25,574 bases of DNA. Source: an uncultured Candidatus Saccharibacteria bacterium (GTDB lineage: Bacteria > Patescibacteriota > Saccharimonadia > Saccharimonadales > Saccharimonadaceae). The stretch covers positions 1 to 25,574 of the forward strand of contig CALIAC010000020.1 of assembly GCA_938041555.1 (NCBI GenBank). Direction: 5' to 3'. Below the pieces are notes generated by a model. The model had not been told where the DNA came from. It worked only from the letters and a program-made list of their open reading frames with translations, and made no database searches. Both the position numbers and the translations under genes were made by a program. Below, in pieces: positions 7,511 through 15,128 of this stretch (position 1 is its first letter; every line of letters starts with the position of its first letter).

Positions 7511-8022
7511 GGTGATACTCCTGCTGCTTGTGCTGCGCGCTCCGCCTCGCTGACGGCATCTTGCAGCTGATTGTAGATCTGCTCGGGATGATCGACATTG
7601 CGGATGATGAGATCGCCCACAAATGTTTGGATCACAATCGTACCAAAATGAAACACCTCACCCGAGAATCCTGGTATATTATAGCTGATATTCTGAATTT
7701 TTGCCAAGCTCAGCTCCACCACATCGGTACCAAAAAATCCTTTTTGCGTCACTTGGCGAATGCGCTGGTTGGTCACGATATAGTAAGTGTAGCGCCACAT
7801 CAAAAAATGATAGCAAAAGCCAATAAGCCCGAGCCCGAGCCCCACCACTGGCAAGAGAAACAGCTCCAACGTGTCTTGCCAGATCAGTGGTGGAATAGCC
7901 CCCACCGCCAGCGGCACCAATAGCATATAAAAACCCTTGCGCATGGCAATAATATGCCGCCGAAAGACAAACAGCAACTCCTCACCATCGCGCTGCCCAT
8001 TAAATGCCTTGGTCTGTGCCAT
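7507..8022 (-). CDS. PH domain-containing membrane protein (YdbT/bPH2-like)
   Basis: This 171-aa protein has a short cytoplasmic N terminus, two hydrophobic helices (about 29-48 and 52-75), and a C-terminal bacterial pleckstrin-homology-like domain (about 76-160). The telling motif is RYTYYIVTNQRIRQVTQKG followed by VVELSLAKIQNISY, typical of the bPH2 family. The start at 8022 is chosen over an in-frame codon 72 nt upstream because AGGCAGGGA precedes it at a good distance and the longer N terminus looks non-coding. It shares an operon with the foldase gene through a 4-nt overlap. Family members are membrane proteins of poorly known function. Confidence 0.82.
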   Translation of the reverse strand: MAQTKAFNGQRDGEELLFVFRRHIIAMRKGFYMLLVPLAVGAIPPLIWQDTLELFLLPVVGLGLGLIGFCYHFLMWRYTYYIVTNQRIRQVTQKGFFGTDVVELSLAKIQNISYNIPGFSGEVFHFGTIVIQTFVGDLIIRNVDHPEQIYNQLQDAVSEAERAAQAAGVSP

Positions 8023-8070
8023 TATTCCCTGCCTTTTTGTGTGATGATTGTTATGCTTTTCTTGCTGTCC

Positions 8071-8076
8071 ATTGTA
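8071..8076 (-). promoter_or_regulatory. Possible -10 box of the PH-domain/foldase operon
   Basis: TGCTACAAT on the minus strand resembles the extended -10 boxes elsewhere in the window. It would give a leader of about 40 nt. No good -35 box is seen. Element copy 2 lies just upstream. Confidence 0.4.
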
Positions 8077-8130
8077 GCACGAACTTGACACCACTTGGTG
8101 CCAAACCTCGCTGCCGGCTGCTACTCCTTA

Positions 8131-8276
8131 CGCTCACCCTCCCCACACTCCCTCTTCAGGAACACTATAAGGGTCGACGTCTCCCAGACGTCGACCTCTT
8201 GCGCTGGGCTGAAAACTCGTTATTACAACGAGTTTTCACACTCCATCGGATGAAGTGTGGGAGGGTAAGCTAACAC
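8131..8276 (-). repeat. Structured intergenic element, copy 2
   Basis: Read on the minus strand it has an outer stem (GCTTACCCTCC with GGAGGGTGAGC, including one U-G pair), a hairpin CACTTCAT-CCG-ATGGAGTG, a hairpin GAAAACTCGTT / AACGAGTTTTC with a 5-nt loop, and a hairpin GTCGACGT / ACGTCGAC with loop CTGGGAG. That loop can pair with the linker CCCAG. It lies between the divergently transcribed PH-domain gene and the proline-rich gene, with its 3' end about 108 nt before the PH-domain start. No ORF is present. The strand is inferred. Confidence 0.85.
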
Positions 8277-8309
8277 ATAAGAAGCAAAAGCTTCAGTGAT
8301 TCACCCCCC

Positions 8310-8340
8310 TTGACACCACCCCACAACCCCTGCGTATAAT
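8310..8340 (+). promoter_or_regulatory. Promoter of the proline-rich membrane protein gene
   Basis: TTGACA (8310-8315) and a perfect TATAAT (8335-8340) are 19 nt apart. GAGGTC and an ATG follow immediately. Confidence 0.6.
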
Positions 8341-8346
8341 GAGGTC

Positions 8347-8379
8347 ATGCATACTATGCGGAGCATTTGTATATGGTGA
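8347..8379 (+). CDS. Possible 10-codon leader ORF overlapping the next start
   Basis: An ATG 6 nt after the -10 box opens a 10-codon frame (MHTMRSICIW, then TGA) whose end overlaps the ATG at 8373. If transcription starts near 8347, this would be a leaderless mini-ORF coupling translation of the downstream gene. It may be chance. Confidence 0.25.
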   Translation: MHTMRSICIW

Positions 8380-8786
8380 CGGCTGGGCGATTTATTCATA
8401 AGCGCCGCACTGCTGCTGGTGCCGGAGCGCCACCAGTGCCACCGCCGCACCACCCACCAGCTGCGCCACCACCGCCAAAGGTACCAACGCCAGTGGCCGT
8501 CGACCCCACCGAGCCAATCGCAGCACCTAACTGGCAGCGTCGCCTTGGCCATGGCATCGTGCGAGCGCTCTGCATGCTTGCGGCGGGAGCGCTTGGTTGG
8601 CTATGCTACCTCTGTTGGACAAGTGGCGGCACACGAGCCATGCCAGCCGACTTTATGGCTTGGGTCGTCTCATTCGCCCTCTTCTCCTCCGCCATTATGT
8701 TCGTTGGCGCTGCCTGCAGCCGATGGAAAGATATGTCTGACTGGGTACGATGGGCAGCTGAGGTAGTTGGTGGGTTTGGAAGGTAA
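8373..8786 (+). CDS. Small proline-rich protein with two membrane helices
   Basis: This 137-aa protein is not recognised as a named family. The basic N terminus (1-18) is followed by a proline-rich tract (20-52; PPVPPPHHPPAAPPPP) and two hydrophobic helices (about 61-82 and 94-115). The C terminus is short and has several Trp residues (RWKDMSDWVRWAAE). The helices contain several cysteines. The start is supported by GGAG 9 nt upstream. An earlier in-frame TTG is less likely. It is a single-gene unit with its own promoter and shares a terminator with the converging tRNA gene. Proline-rich tails next to membrane helices often bind partners, but no function can be assigned. Confidence 0.65.
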   Translation: MVTAGRFIHKRRTAAGAGAPPVPPPHHPPAAPPPPKVPTPVAVDPTEPIAAPNWQRRLGHGIVRALCMLAAGALGWLCYLCWTSGGTRAMPADFMAWVVSFALFSSAIMFVGAACSRWKDMSDWVRWAAEVVGGFGR

Positions 8787-8850
8787 TAAAACCCCACGTT
8801 TTTCATTTCATAGCTCTGCGCTTACCATCACAAGATACTCAAGCAAAACA

Positions 8851-8880
8851 AAAAACTCGCCGTTACCTTGGCGAGTTTTT
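8851..8880. terminator. Bidirectional intrinsic terminator
   Basis: AAAAACTCGCC (8851-8861) pairs with GGCGAGTTTTT (8870-8880), so both strands have a GC stem followed by a U run. It serves the proline-rich gene (+) and tRNA-Arg (-). Confidence 0.85.
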
Positions 8881-8942
8881 GCTATGACAAACTAGCACAC
8901 TCTAGCACGCCATAATATTGCACGACTAATTTATATAAATCT

Positions 8943-9019
8943 TGGTACCCCGGATAGGAGTCGAACCTACAACCTTCTCCTTAGGACGGAGCCGCTCTAT
9001 CCAGTTGAGCTACCAGGGC
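8943..9019 (-). tRNA. tRNA-Arg (anticodon CCU), CCA encoded
   Basis: The minus strand folds as a full cloverleaf. The acceptor GCCCTGG pairs with CCGGGGT (two G-U pairs), the D stem is GCTC/GAGC, and the anticodon loop GTCCTAA carries CCT. The T stem is GTAGG/CCTAT around loop TTCGACT, the discriminator is A, and CCA is encoded. The anticodon reads AGG (Arg). The top pair of the anticodon stem is a G-A mismatch. Confidence 0.96.
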
Positions 9020-9027
9020 ATGGGTAT

Positions 9028-9057
9028 AGTATAGCATGCCCCCTCCTCTGGTGTGAA
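9028..9057 (-). promoter_or_regulatory. Promoter of tRNA-Arg
   Basis: On the minus strand TTCACA (9052-9057) and extended -10 TGCTATACT (-10 hexamer 9028-9033) are 18 nt apart. The -10 box is about 9 nt before the mature tRNA end, so the 5' leader would be very short. Confidence 0.7.
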
Positions 9058-9223
9058 CAATGCCGCTCAACAAAAAAGCCGAGGCATGGACACTTATACA
9101 ACCCCGACTGTAGTGCACTCTCATATTATCATAAACGGCTATAAATAATCAGACTTTCTCTCTTGAGATTATCACAAGACCCAAGAATCAAGCATAATTC
9201 AATAGTCAATGCAGCTTCACTAC

Positions 9224-9379
9224 CTCTCACGCTCACCCTCCCAACTCCCTCCTCCGGAACACTATAAGGGTCGACATTCGCTGGATGTCGACCTCTTGAC
9301 GCCAGGGCTGAAAACCGGTCATTACGACCGGTTTTCACACTCCATCGGATGAAGTGTGGGAAGGTGAGCTAGCACAGAG
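9224..9379 (-). repeat. Structured intergenic element, copy 3
   Basis: On the minus strand the outer stem GCTCACCTTCCCA pairs with TGGGAGGGTGAGC (one U-G pair), with CTCT/AGAG pairing beyond an internal loop. The two variable hairpins are GAAAACCGGTC / GACCGGTTTTC and GTCGACAT / ATGTCGAC. The loop CCAG can pair with the linker CTGG, as in copy 1. The element begins about 34 nt after the pilC stop, so it would sit in the 3' untranslated region of the pil operon. It has no U-run, so it is not a standard terminator. Confidence 0.85.
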
Positions 9380-9412
9380 AAAACAAAGTATTCAATATTC
9401 TGGCTGCAAGCA

Positions 9413-10621
9413 CTACGTCAGCTGCCCTACCAAGCTATATATCGGGAAGAGGATGGCTGCCACCATGCCGCCAGCCACGATGGCGAGGACGACCATCAGC
9501 ACGGGCTCGATGGCAGTGGAGATGTTGCGGATTTCTTCGTCTAGCTCGTCTTCGTAAACTTGGGCAGTCTTACCCATCATTTCGTCGATCTTGCCCGATT
9601 GCTCACCAATCTTGATCATCTGCGGCACCATTGGCAAGATGTAATCCTCACGGCTCAGCGAGACAGACAGTGCTCGCCCACCCTTGACCTTCTCGGCAGT
9701 CCGGCGGATAGAAGCCTCGATAATCGTATTATTGACCCCTGTCGCGGTAATGTCGAGCATGTCGAGCATCGGCACACCGGTTGCAAGCAGCGTCTGGCCA
9801 GTACGGGTAAAGCGCGCCATGTAGAGCTTGCGAAACATACTACCAACGAAGGGCATATTAAGCTTAAGCGTGTCGAAAGTGCGCGTGCCGGGGCCTGTCT
9901 TGGCGTATTGGCGGGTGAAGTAGATGGCACCCACCAGCAAGATCAGCTCCGCCCACCAGAAGGTCGCAGTAAACTTCGCCACGGCGATCAGCGCCGCAGT
10001 GAGAAATGGCAGCGTCTTGTGCATATCACTATATAGCTTCTCAACCTGTGGCACCACCACGAGCAACATAAAGAGCATCACTCCCATGATCACCGCCAGG
10101 ACGATGGCTGGGTACGTCATGGCGCCGCGGATCTTGCTCACCATGGCGGCGTCCTTTTCTTGCTGGGAGGCAACCCGCTTAAGCGCTTGGTCGAGCGTAC
10201 CAGAGGCCTCACCTGCAGTCACGAGCGAGAGGTAGATTTTGTCGAAGATCTCGGGGTGTTTGCCAAAGGAGTCCGATAGCTGCCGACCACCCTCAACATC
10301 GGCAATGATTTCTTGGATAATCTCTTGTAACTTCTTGTTCTCTGTCTGCTCCAGCACCGTACGAAGGCTCTGCGACAGGGGTAGCCCCGCACCAATCAGC
10401 GTCGCTAGCTGGCGCGTAAAGACCACTTTGTCTTTGGTGGTCACACGGCGCGTCAGGCTACCAAAGAGCCCACCGCTCTCATCGACTTCTTTGATGTCGA
10501 GCGGAACGAAGCCTTGCTCGGTCAAAACGCGTGCCGCCGCCATCTCAGACTCGGCCTGGACGATAGATTTGATGATGGTGTCGGTCGCTTTGTCGCGTGC
10601 TTCGTAGTTGAACTTTCGCAT
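9413..10621 (-). CDS. pilC: Type IV pilus inner-membrane platform protein PilC
   Basis: This 402-aa protein has the usual PilC/GspF length and layout. An N-terminal cytoplasmic segment begins KFNYEARD, and two cytoplasmic helical domains contain repeated SLVTAGEASGTLDQAL and MIKIGEQSGKIDEMM type motifs. The first hydrophobic segment covers about residues 167-196, the second about 218-236, and the third is C-terminal (about 370-397). It anchors the pilus base and couples the PilB and PilT motors to pilin insertion and removal. It is the last gene of the pil operon, 3 nt after pilT, with a GAGAGGA ribosome site overlapping the pilT end. Confidence 0.96.
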   Translation of the reverse strand: MRKFNYEARDKATDTIIKSIVQAESEMAAARVLTEQGFVPLDIKEVDESGGLFGSLTRRVTTKDKVVFTRQLATLIGAGLPLSQSLRTVLEQTENKKLQEIIQEIIADVEGGRQLSDSFGKHPEIFDKIYLSLVTAGEASGTLDQALKRVASQQEKDAAMVSKIRGAMTYPAIVLAVIMGVMLFMLLVVVPQVEKLYSDMHKTLPFLTAALIAVAKFTATFWWAELILLVGAIYFTRQYAKTGPGTRTFDTLKLNMPFVGSMFRKLYMARFTRTGQTLLATGVPMLDMLDITATGVNNTIIEASIRRTAEKVKGGRALSVSLSREDYILPMVPQMIKIGEQSGKIDEMMGKTAQVYEDELDEEIRNISTAIEPVLMVVLAIVAGGMVAAILFPIYSLVGQLT

Positions 10622-10624
10622 TGA

Positions 10625-11695
10625 TTATCCTCTCATTAAGCGCTCAAATTCGGTGAGGTCAACCGCAAATTCGCGGGCGCTATCGTACGTCACGGTGCCA
10701 CTCTGGACGAGGCTCACCAGTGTGCGATCCATCGTCTGCATACCTTGGTCGGCCCCAGTCTGAATGATGGCGTCAAGCTGGTGGCTCTTGCCCTCGCGGA
10801 TGACGTTACGCACTGCTGGGTTGGCCACCAAGACCTCAGCCGCTACCACTCGCCCACCACCGATGGCTGGCACGAGGCGCTGGCTACAGATTGCCATCAA
10901 GATATTGGCCAGCTGAGCTCGAATCTGTGGCTGCTGGTGCGGCGGGAAGACGTCGATCATGCGGTCGATACTCTGTGCTGCACTATTGGTGTGCAAGGTA
11001 GCAAACACCAAGTGGCCTGTCTCAGCAATAGTGATGGCAGCACTAATCGTCTCAAGATCGCGCATCTCACCAATCAGCACAACATCTGGGTCTTGGCGCA
11101 GACTGGAGCGCAGCGCGGCGCTAAAGGAGTAGGTGTCGTAGTGCACTTCGCGCTGCACGACCACCGAGCGCTTACTCTTGTGAGTGAACTCAATCGGGTC
11201 TTCAATGGTGATGATGTGGTGCGACTTCTCAGTGTTGATCTTATCAATCAAAGCAGCTAGCGTGGTAGACTTACCACTACCAGTTGGTCCTGTTACCAGC
11301 ACCAGGCCGCGCGGGAAGTCAGCAAAAGTCATGACGACGGGCGGCATACCAAGCTCGGTCACAGATTTGATTTCATTCGGGATTAAGCGCAGCGCAGCCG
11401 CCAAGTTGCCCCGCTCATGAAAGGCATTAACCCGGAAGCGTCCAAGATTACCAAAGGCAAAGCTAAAGTCAAACTCTTTATCCTTCATCAGCACCTGCTG
11501 CTGGTCTTGGTCGAGAATAGCAAAAACAAGCCGCTCCACCTGTGCTTCGTCCAGCGGGCCAAAGCCCGCCACAGGAGTCAGTGCACCATCAATGCGCAGC
11601 ATGGGGGGTAACCCCACCTGAATGTGCAAGTCTGAGGCGCGGCGGCGCACCACATCCTCGAGCAGGACTTCTATGCGTAATTCTCTATTTTCCAT
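10625..11695 (-). CDS. pilT: Type IV pilus retraction ATPase PilT
   Basis: This 356-aa hexameric motor ATPase powers pilus retraction, twitching and DNA uptake. The N-terminal PAS-like domain contains ASDLHIQVG. Walker A is GPTGSGKS (136-143), the Asp box is TIEDPIEF, Walker B is VVLIGEMRD (205-213), and the His box is TGHLVFATLHTNSA. The C-terminal AIRNLIRE signature of true PilT proteins is present as AVRNVIRE (294-301), which separates it from extension ATPases. It follows pilB by 20 nt, with AAAGGA as the best ribosome site, rather distant at about 13 nt. Confidence 0.97.
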   Translation of the reverse strand: MENRELRIEVLLEDVVRRRASDLHIQVGLPPMLRIDGALTPVAGFGPLDEAQVERLVFAILDQDQQQVLMKDKEFDFSFAFGNLGRFRVNAFHERGNLAAALRLIPNEIKSVTELGMPPVVMTFADFPRGLVLVTGPTGSGKSTTLAALIDKINTEKSHHIITIEDPIEFTHKSKRSVVVQREVHYDTYSFSAALRSSLRQDPDVVLIGEMRDLETISAAITIAETGHLVFATLHTNSAAQSIDRMIDVFPPHQQPQIRAQLANILMAICSQRLVPAIGGGRVVAAEVLVANPAVRNVIREGKSHQLDAIIQTGADQGMQTMDRTLVSLVQSGTVTYDSAREFAVDLTEFERLMRG

Positions 11696-11715
11696 GGTAG
11701 TTATTGATTCCTTTC

Positions 11716-13479
11716 TTATGCTATGTCTGATGTGACACGGTTGACTTCCTCCAGGGTGGTAATCCCTTGCAGCGCCTTGAGGTAGCCATCTTGGCGCATC
11801 GTGATCATCCCTTGCTCGATGGCTTTCTTCTGGATCTCGGTACTCGACGCTCGGGCAGTAATGAGCTGCTGGATCTCCTCTGTCACTTCCATCACCTCAA
11901 AGAGTCCGGCTCGGCCGCTGTAGCCCCGTGGTGTGTTGGCCGTGTCGCGCCCACGTACTAAGCGGTAGGATTTTTGGCCAGCCAGCGGTAAGTCACTATA
12001 GCCAAGGTCGGCCGAGATTTTGGCTGCCTCTGCCTTGGTCTTGGGCAAGAGATGCCCGACAGTGCTAAGGATCATCTCTGTCTCGAGCGGGTTAGACCAA
12101 TAATTCTCGTGCTGGGGCCCGATGCGGCGTACCAAGCGCTGGCCAATGATGGTATTAACGGTGCTAGCAATGAGGAATGGCTCGATATGCATATCGAGCA
12201 AGCGCGGCAACACTCCCGCTGCTGAGTTGGTATGGAGCGTACTAAAGACAAGGTGACCCGTCAGCGCTGCCTGAACGGCGAGGTTGGCCGTCTCGTTGTC
12301 GCGGATCTCCCCCACCATCACCACATCAGGGTCTTGGCGGAGAATACTGCGCAGACCATTAGCAAAGGTAAGACCAACGTCACTATTAACCTGGATCTGG
12401 TTGACTCCCTCCATTTTGTATTCCACCGGGTCTTCGAGCGTGACGATGTTGATGGTGTCGTCCTTAATTTCTTTAATCAGTGCATAGAGGCTGGTCGACT
12501 TACCACTACCGGTTGGGCCACTGGTGAGGATCATCCCATTGGGACGGTGGATCCCCTGGCGAATGAGCCGGAGGGCGCGCCCAGCATAGCCCATCTGCTC
12601 GAGCTCGAAGGATGTGCCAGTCTTATCCAGCAAACGGATCACTACCTGCTCACCCCACACCACTGGACTAATGGCAATACGGAGGTCAACTTCCTTATCT
12701 GCCACCTTGACGGCAAATTGCCCATCCTGCGGGATACGGTGTTCATCGATCTTCAGCTCAGACAATATCTTGATCCGGCTCACCAGTGCTGGCTCGATGC
12801 TCTTGGGTAGTTGCATAACTTCGCGCAGCACGCCATCGACGCGGCAGCGGATCTTGAGCGACTTCTCGAGCGGCTCAATGTGGATATCGCTCGCACGGCT
12901 CTTTACGGCGTATTCAAGGATAGTACTCAGGGCTCGGCTAATTGGTGAGTCTTGGACGATCGTCTTGATATCACCCCGCGCTTCAGCGGCTGCCTCGGCC
13001 TGCGACACTTGAGCTGCCACGTTCACGCTACTGAGGTCGGTGCGGTACTGCTCGAGCACATGACGCACCCCAGCCTCCGACGCCATAAAGACCTTGAGTG
13101 GGCGCTGGACGCGGTTGGCAAGGTAATCGACCGCTTGGACGTTGTTGGCGTCAATCATCGCCACCGCCAAGCGGTTCTGCACCTCGGCTAGTGGTACTGC
13201 CATGAAACGCTCGGCAATATCCGATGGCAAAAGCGTGAGGATATCTTGATCGACAATCGTATTAGTGAGATTGACATACGGCACACCAGACACATGGGCA
13301 ATCGCCCGAGTCAGCAGCTCATTATCGATCGCCGATTCATCAGTCAGCACAGTCAGTAGTGGCCGGCCACTCTCGCGGGCCAGCTTGGTGGCATCATCAA
13401 GGCGCTGGCGCGTGATCAGCCCTTCGTCAACGAGGAGTGTGGTGAGTTTTTCTTGCATATCACTTGTCATCAGTGCCAC
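11716..13479 (-). CDS. pilB: Type IV pilus extension ATPase PilB
   Basis: This 587-aa motor ATPase drives pilus assembly. The N-terminal domain (1-150) resembles the T2SSE N-domain. The N2 domain contains ASDIHIEPLEKSLKIRCRVDG. Walker A is GPTGSGKSTS (321-330), the Asp box is TLEDPVEYKMEG, Walker B is VVMVGEIRD, and the His box is TGHLVFSTLHTNSA. The zinc-binding tetracysteine of most PilB/GspE proteins is missing: the only cysteine is at about position 212, and the region before GYSGRAGLFEV has none. The start is uncertain. The GTG at 13479 has AGAGG 4 nt away, while ATGs at 13470 and 13458 also fit. It is the fifth gene of the pil operon. Confidence 0.96.
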   Translation of the reverse strand: MALMTSDMQEKLTTLLVDEGLITRQRLDDATKLARESGRPLLTVLTDESAIDNELLTRAIAHVSGVPYVNLTNTIVDQDILTLLPSDIAERFMAVPLAEVQNRLAVAMIDANNVQAVDYLANRVQRPLKVFMASEAGVRHVLEQYRTDLSSVNVAAQVSQAEAAAEARGDIKTIVQDSPISRALSTILEYAVKSRASDIHIEPLEKSLKIRCRVDGVLREVMQLPKSIEPALVSRIKILSELKIDEHRIPQDGQFAVKVADKEVDLRIAISPVVWGEQVVIRLLDKTGTSFELEQMGYAGRALRLIRQGIHRPNGMILTSGPTGSGKSTSLYALIKEIKDDTINIVTLEDPVEYKMEGVNQIQVNSDVGLTFANGLRSILRQDPDVVMVGEIRDNETANLAVQAALTGHLVFSTLHTNSAAGVLPRLLDMHIEPFLIASTVNTIIGQRLVRRIGPQHENYWSNPLETEMILSTVGHLLPKTKAEAAKISADLGYSDLPLAGQKSYRLVRGRDTANTPRGYSGRAGLFEVMEVTEEIQQLITARASSTEIQKKAIEQGMITMRQDGYLKALQGITTLEEVNRVTSDIA

Positions 13480-13491
13480 ACGCTACCTCTG

Positions 13492-13722
13492 TTATTTCTG
13501 CTGCGATTGCCCAATGATCGTCTCGACCGCCGGGTTGATCGCCTCCTTGTTAAACACTGCACTGTCTGGCTCATCAATCGTATCCGAGAGCTTCTCGACT
13601 GTCTCTACCTTGGTGCCACGCTGCGGCATTTGCAAGAATGGGATACTGCTCGCCACAAAAAACGCCACCACTACTGATATACTAGCGATCAAGATAATCA
13701 TTGCGATGTCGGTCTTCTTCAT
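13492..13722 (-). CDS. Small single-pass membrane protein of the pil operon
   Basis: This 76-aa protein has one transmembrane helix (about 7-30) and a polar tail ending in a Gln-rich tip (GQSQQK). I do not recognise a family. It overlaps pilO by 4 nt and ends 12 nt before pilB, so it is tightly embedded in the pilM-N-O-B-T-C operon and is almost certainly expressed. In two-membrane bacteria a lipoprotein gene, pilP, follows pilO; this product has no lipobox and no homology I can see to PilP. Inference: an accessory part of the alignment complex in a cell without outer membrane. Confidence 0.75.
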   Translation of the reverse strand: MKKTDIAMIILIASISVVVAFFVASSIPFLQMPQRGTKVETVEKLSDTIDEPDSAVFNKEAINPAVETIIGQSQQK

Positions 13723-14402
13723 GGTTTGATGTCCTTTTTCTTTAGCTCGATGGTTTTGGCTGGTGAGTAGTAGGCATGAGCCGAGATCTTCATGGCGACT
13801 TTGCTGTCGGTCCGCTCAATGGTCATGCGGTCGATCTCAATCACGCGGATGGAGCGCTCGAAGCGCTGCAAAAGCTCGCGCAGAGCGTTGGGGTTGCTGG
13901 CCGATACCTCCATAGTGAAGTGAATGGACTGCAAGTTGCCATTACTAGCGGCTGCACCAGTACTGCCAGACGACTCATTGTCGTCCGTTTGGTCGATATT
14001 AAGCGAATCAAGTGACACGCCTGCCACACCATTGACCAGCTTAGACTGGAGCGATGCACCCAACGCGAGCGCATTATCCTCCGCCGGCAGAGCATCAAGC
14101 ACCACCTGGAGCGCTTTCTCATCGTTGTTGATGCGGCTGGCATTGAGGTGTGAGTTGGTCTCGAGCACCTTCAGCTCGCCGCGTAGCTTCTCGACTGCGT
14201 CGTTGTTGTTCTTGAGCACGGCAGCAGTGTTATTTTTCTCGCCAAGCACCCGCTCTTTGAAGATAATTTGCTGCACCAAAAACCACGATATCACCAGTGC
14301 GAAACCCACAATTACTGAGGCTCCAGCCACCCAGAGGAACATCACTCGGCTGGATTGCTCAATCTGTTGGCGCTTGTGGATGGCAGCGTCTTTCTTACTC
14401 AT
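13719..14402 (-). CDS. pilO: Type IV pilus alignment protein PilO-like
   Basis: This 227-aa bitopic protein has a short basic cytoplasmic N terminus, one transmembrane helix (about 20-46), a coiled-coil stretch (about 52-90), and a C-terminal ferredoxin-like domain. The last part contains SIHFTMEVSASNPNALRELL, typical of the PilO core in which one partial sum compares residual strain between partners. It would pair with PilN in the membrane. The stop of pilN directly abuts its ATG, and it overlaps the 76-aa gene by 4 nt. The identity rests on topology, length and operon position more than on sequence motifs. Confidence 0.85.
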   Translation of the reverse strand: MSKKDAAIHKRQQIEQSSRVMFLWVAGASVIVGFALVISWFLVQQIIFKERVLGEKNNTAAVLKNNNDAVEKLRGELKVLETNSHLNASRINNDEKALQVVLDALPAEDNALALGASLQSKLVNGVAGVSLDSLNIDQTDDNESSGSTGAAASNGNLQSIHFTMEVSASNPNALRELLQRFERSIRVIEIDRMTIERTDSKVAMKISAHAYYSPAKTIELKKKDIKP

Positions 14403-15128
14403 TTAGTTCTTCTCCTTGTTGGTCGCCTTGGGCGTAAAGAGGCTATCGGGCACATGCAGGCGCGAGTCAGTTACATTGGTGCTACCGGTTGGGGCTTCGA
14501 TGCGCAAATTCTTAGAGCTATTAGAGAGAAGCTCCTTGGGGTAGGTAAAGGTCAGCTTGAAGCGCAGCACCTTAGCTCCACTGGCGTCCTCGCCATAGCT
14601 GGTATCGCTCACCGTCACATCGTCAGCCAGCTTGACGGTCTGGACACGGTTATCGCCATCAGTGTAGCTCAGCTTGGTGTTGAGGATCATTTTCTTGAGT
14701 TTGTCTGTCGCCTCAAAGCTGTTGGCTGCCGACCCCTCAATAGAGAGCTTCGTCTCAGACGGATCGAGGCTGACAGTCGACATCTTCACATCATTGGGCG
14801 CAGCAGGGTTGATGGCACTCAGCACATCGAAGATACGCGAGTCGATGCTCTTATCCTTGTGCATTGAGGAGAGCTGAGCTAGTTGGTTCTGGATGGTGAC
14901 AATCTGATTGGCATCTTTAACACTACTAATCTTGCCGTACTGGTCTTTGATCTCGTTGTCGGTCAGCCACTCGCGAGCGCTCTGCGTACCAACATACACC
15001 ACCAGCAGCGCCACTGCTGCACCAGCAATGATGCTCACGAGAATAGAGAGCGATATCACACCATTGCGCATGCGCTGGGCATGCAGGTATTCGCGCTTGA
15101 CATCAGGAATGAGGTTAATCTCTATCAT
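14403..15128 (-). CDS. pilN: Type IV pilus alignment protein PilN
   Basis: This 241-aa protein begins MIEINLIPD, the signature cytoplasmic peptide of PilN that docks into PilM. A basic stretch is followed by a transmembrane helix (about 22-47), a coiled coil (about 60-95), and an outward-facing domain ending in a lysine-rich tail. It links the cytoplasmic PilM ring to PilO. The start codon overlaps the pilM stop by 4 nt, so the two partners are translationally coupled. Confidence 0.93.
   Translation of the reverse strand: MIEINLIPDVKREYLHAQRMRNGVISLSILVSIIAGAAVALLVVYVGTQSAREWLTDNEIKDQYGKISSVKDANQIVTIQNQLAQLSSMHKDKSIDSRIFDVLSAINPAAPNDVKMSTVSLDPSETKLSIEGSAANSFEATDKLKKMILNTKLSYTDGDNRVQTVKLADDVTVSDTSYGEDASGAKVLRFKLTFTYPKELLSNSSKNLRIEAPTGSTNVTDSRLHVPDSLFTPKATNKEKN

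Noticed and set aside
8131..8276. Element as an integron attC site
   Set aside because: The ends (GTTAGCT and AGCTAAC) only loosely resemble the attC core, the copies are not arrayed around gene cassettes, and the conserved internal blocks are not an attC feature.
9224..9379. Element as an intrinsic terminator of the pil operon
   Set aside because: No stem is followed by a U run on either strand, and two of the four copies lie in divergent, promoter-side regions.
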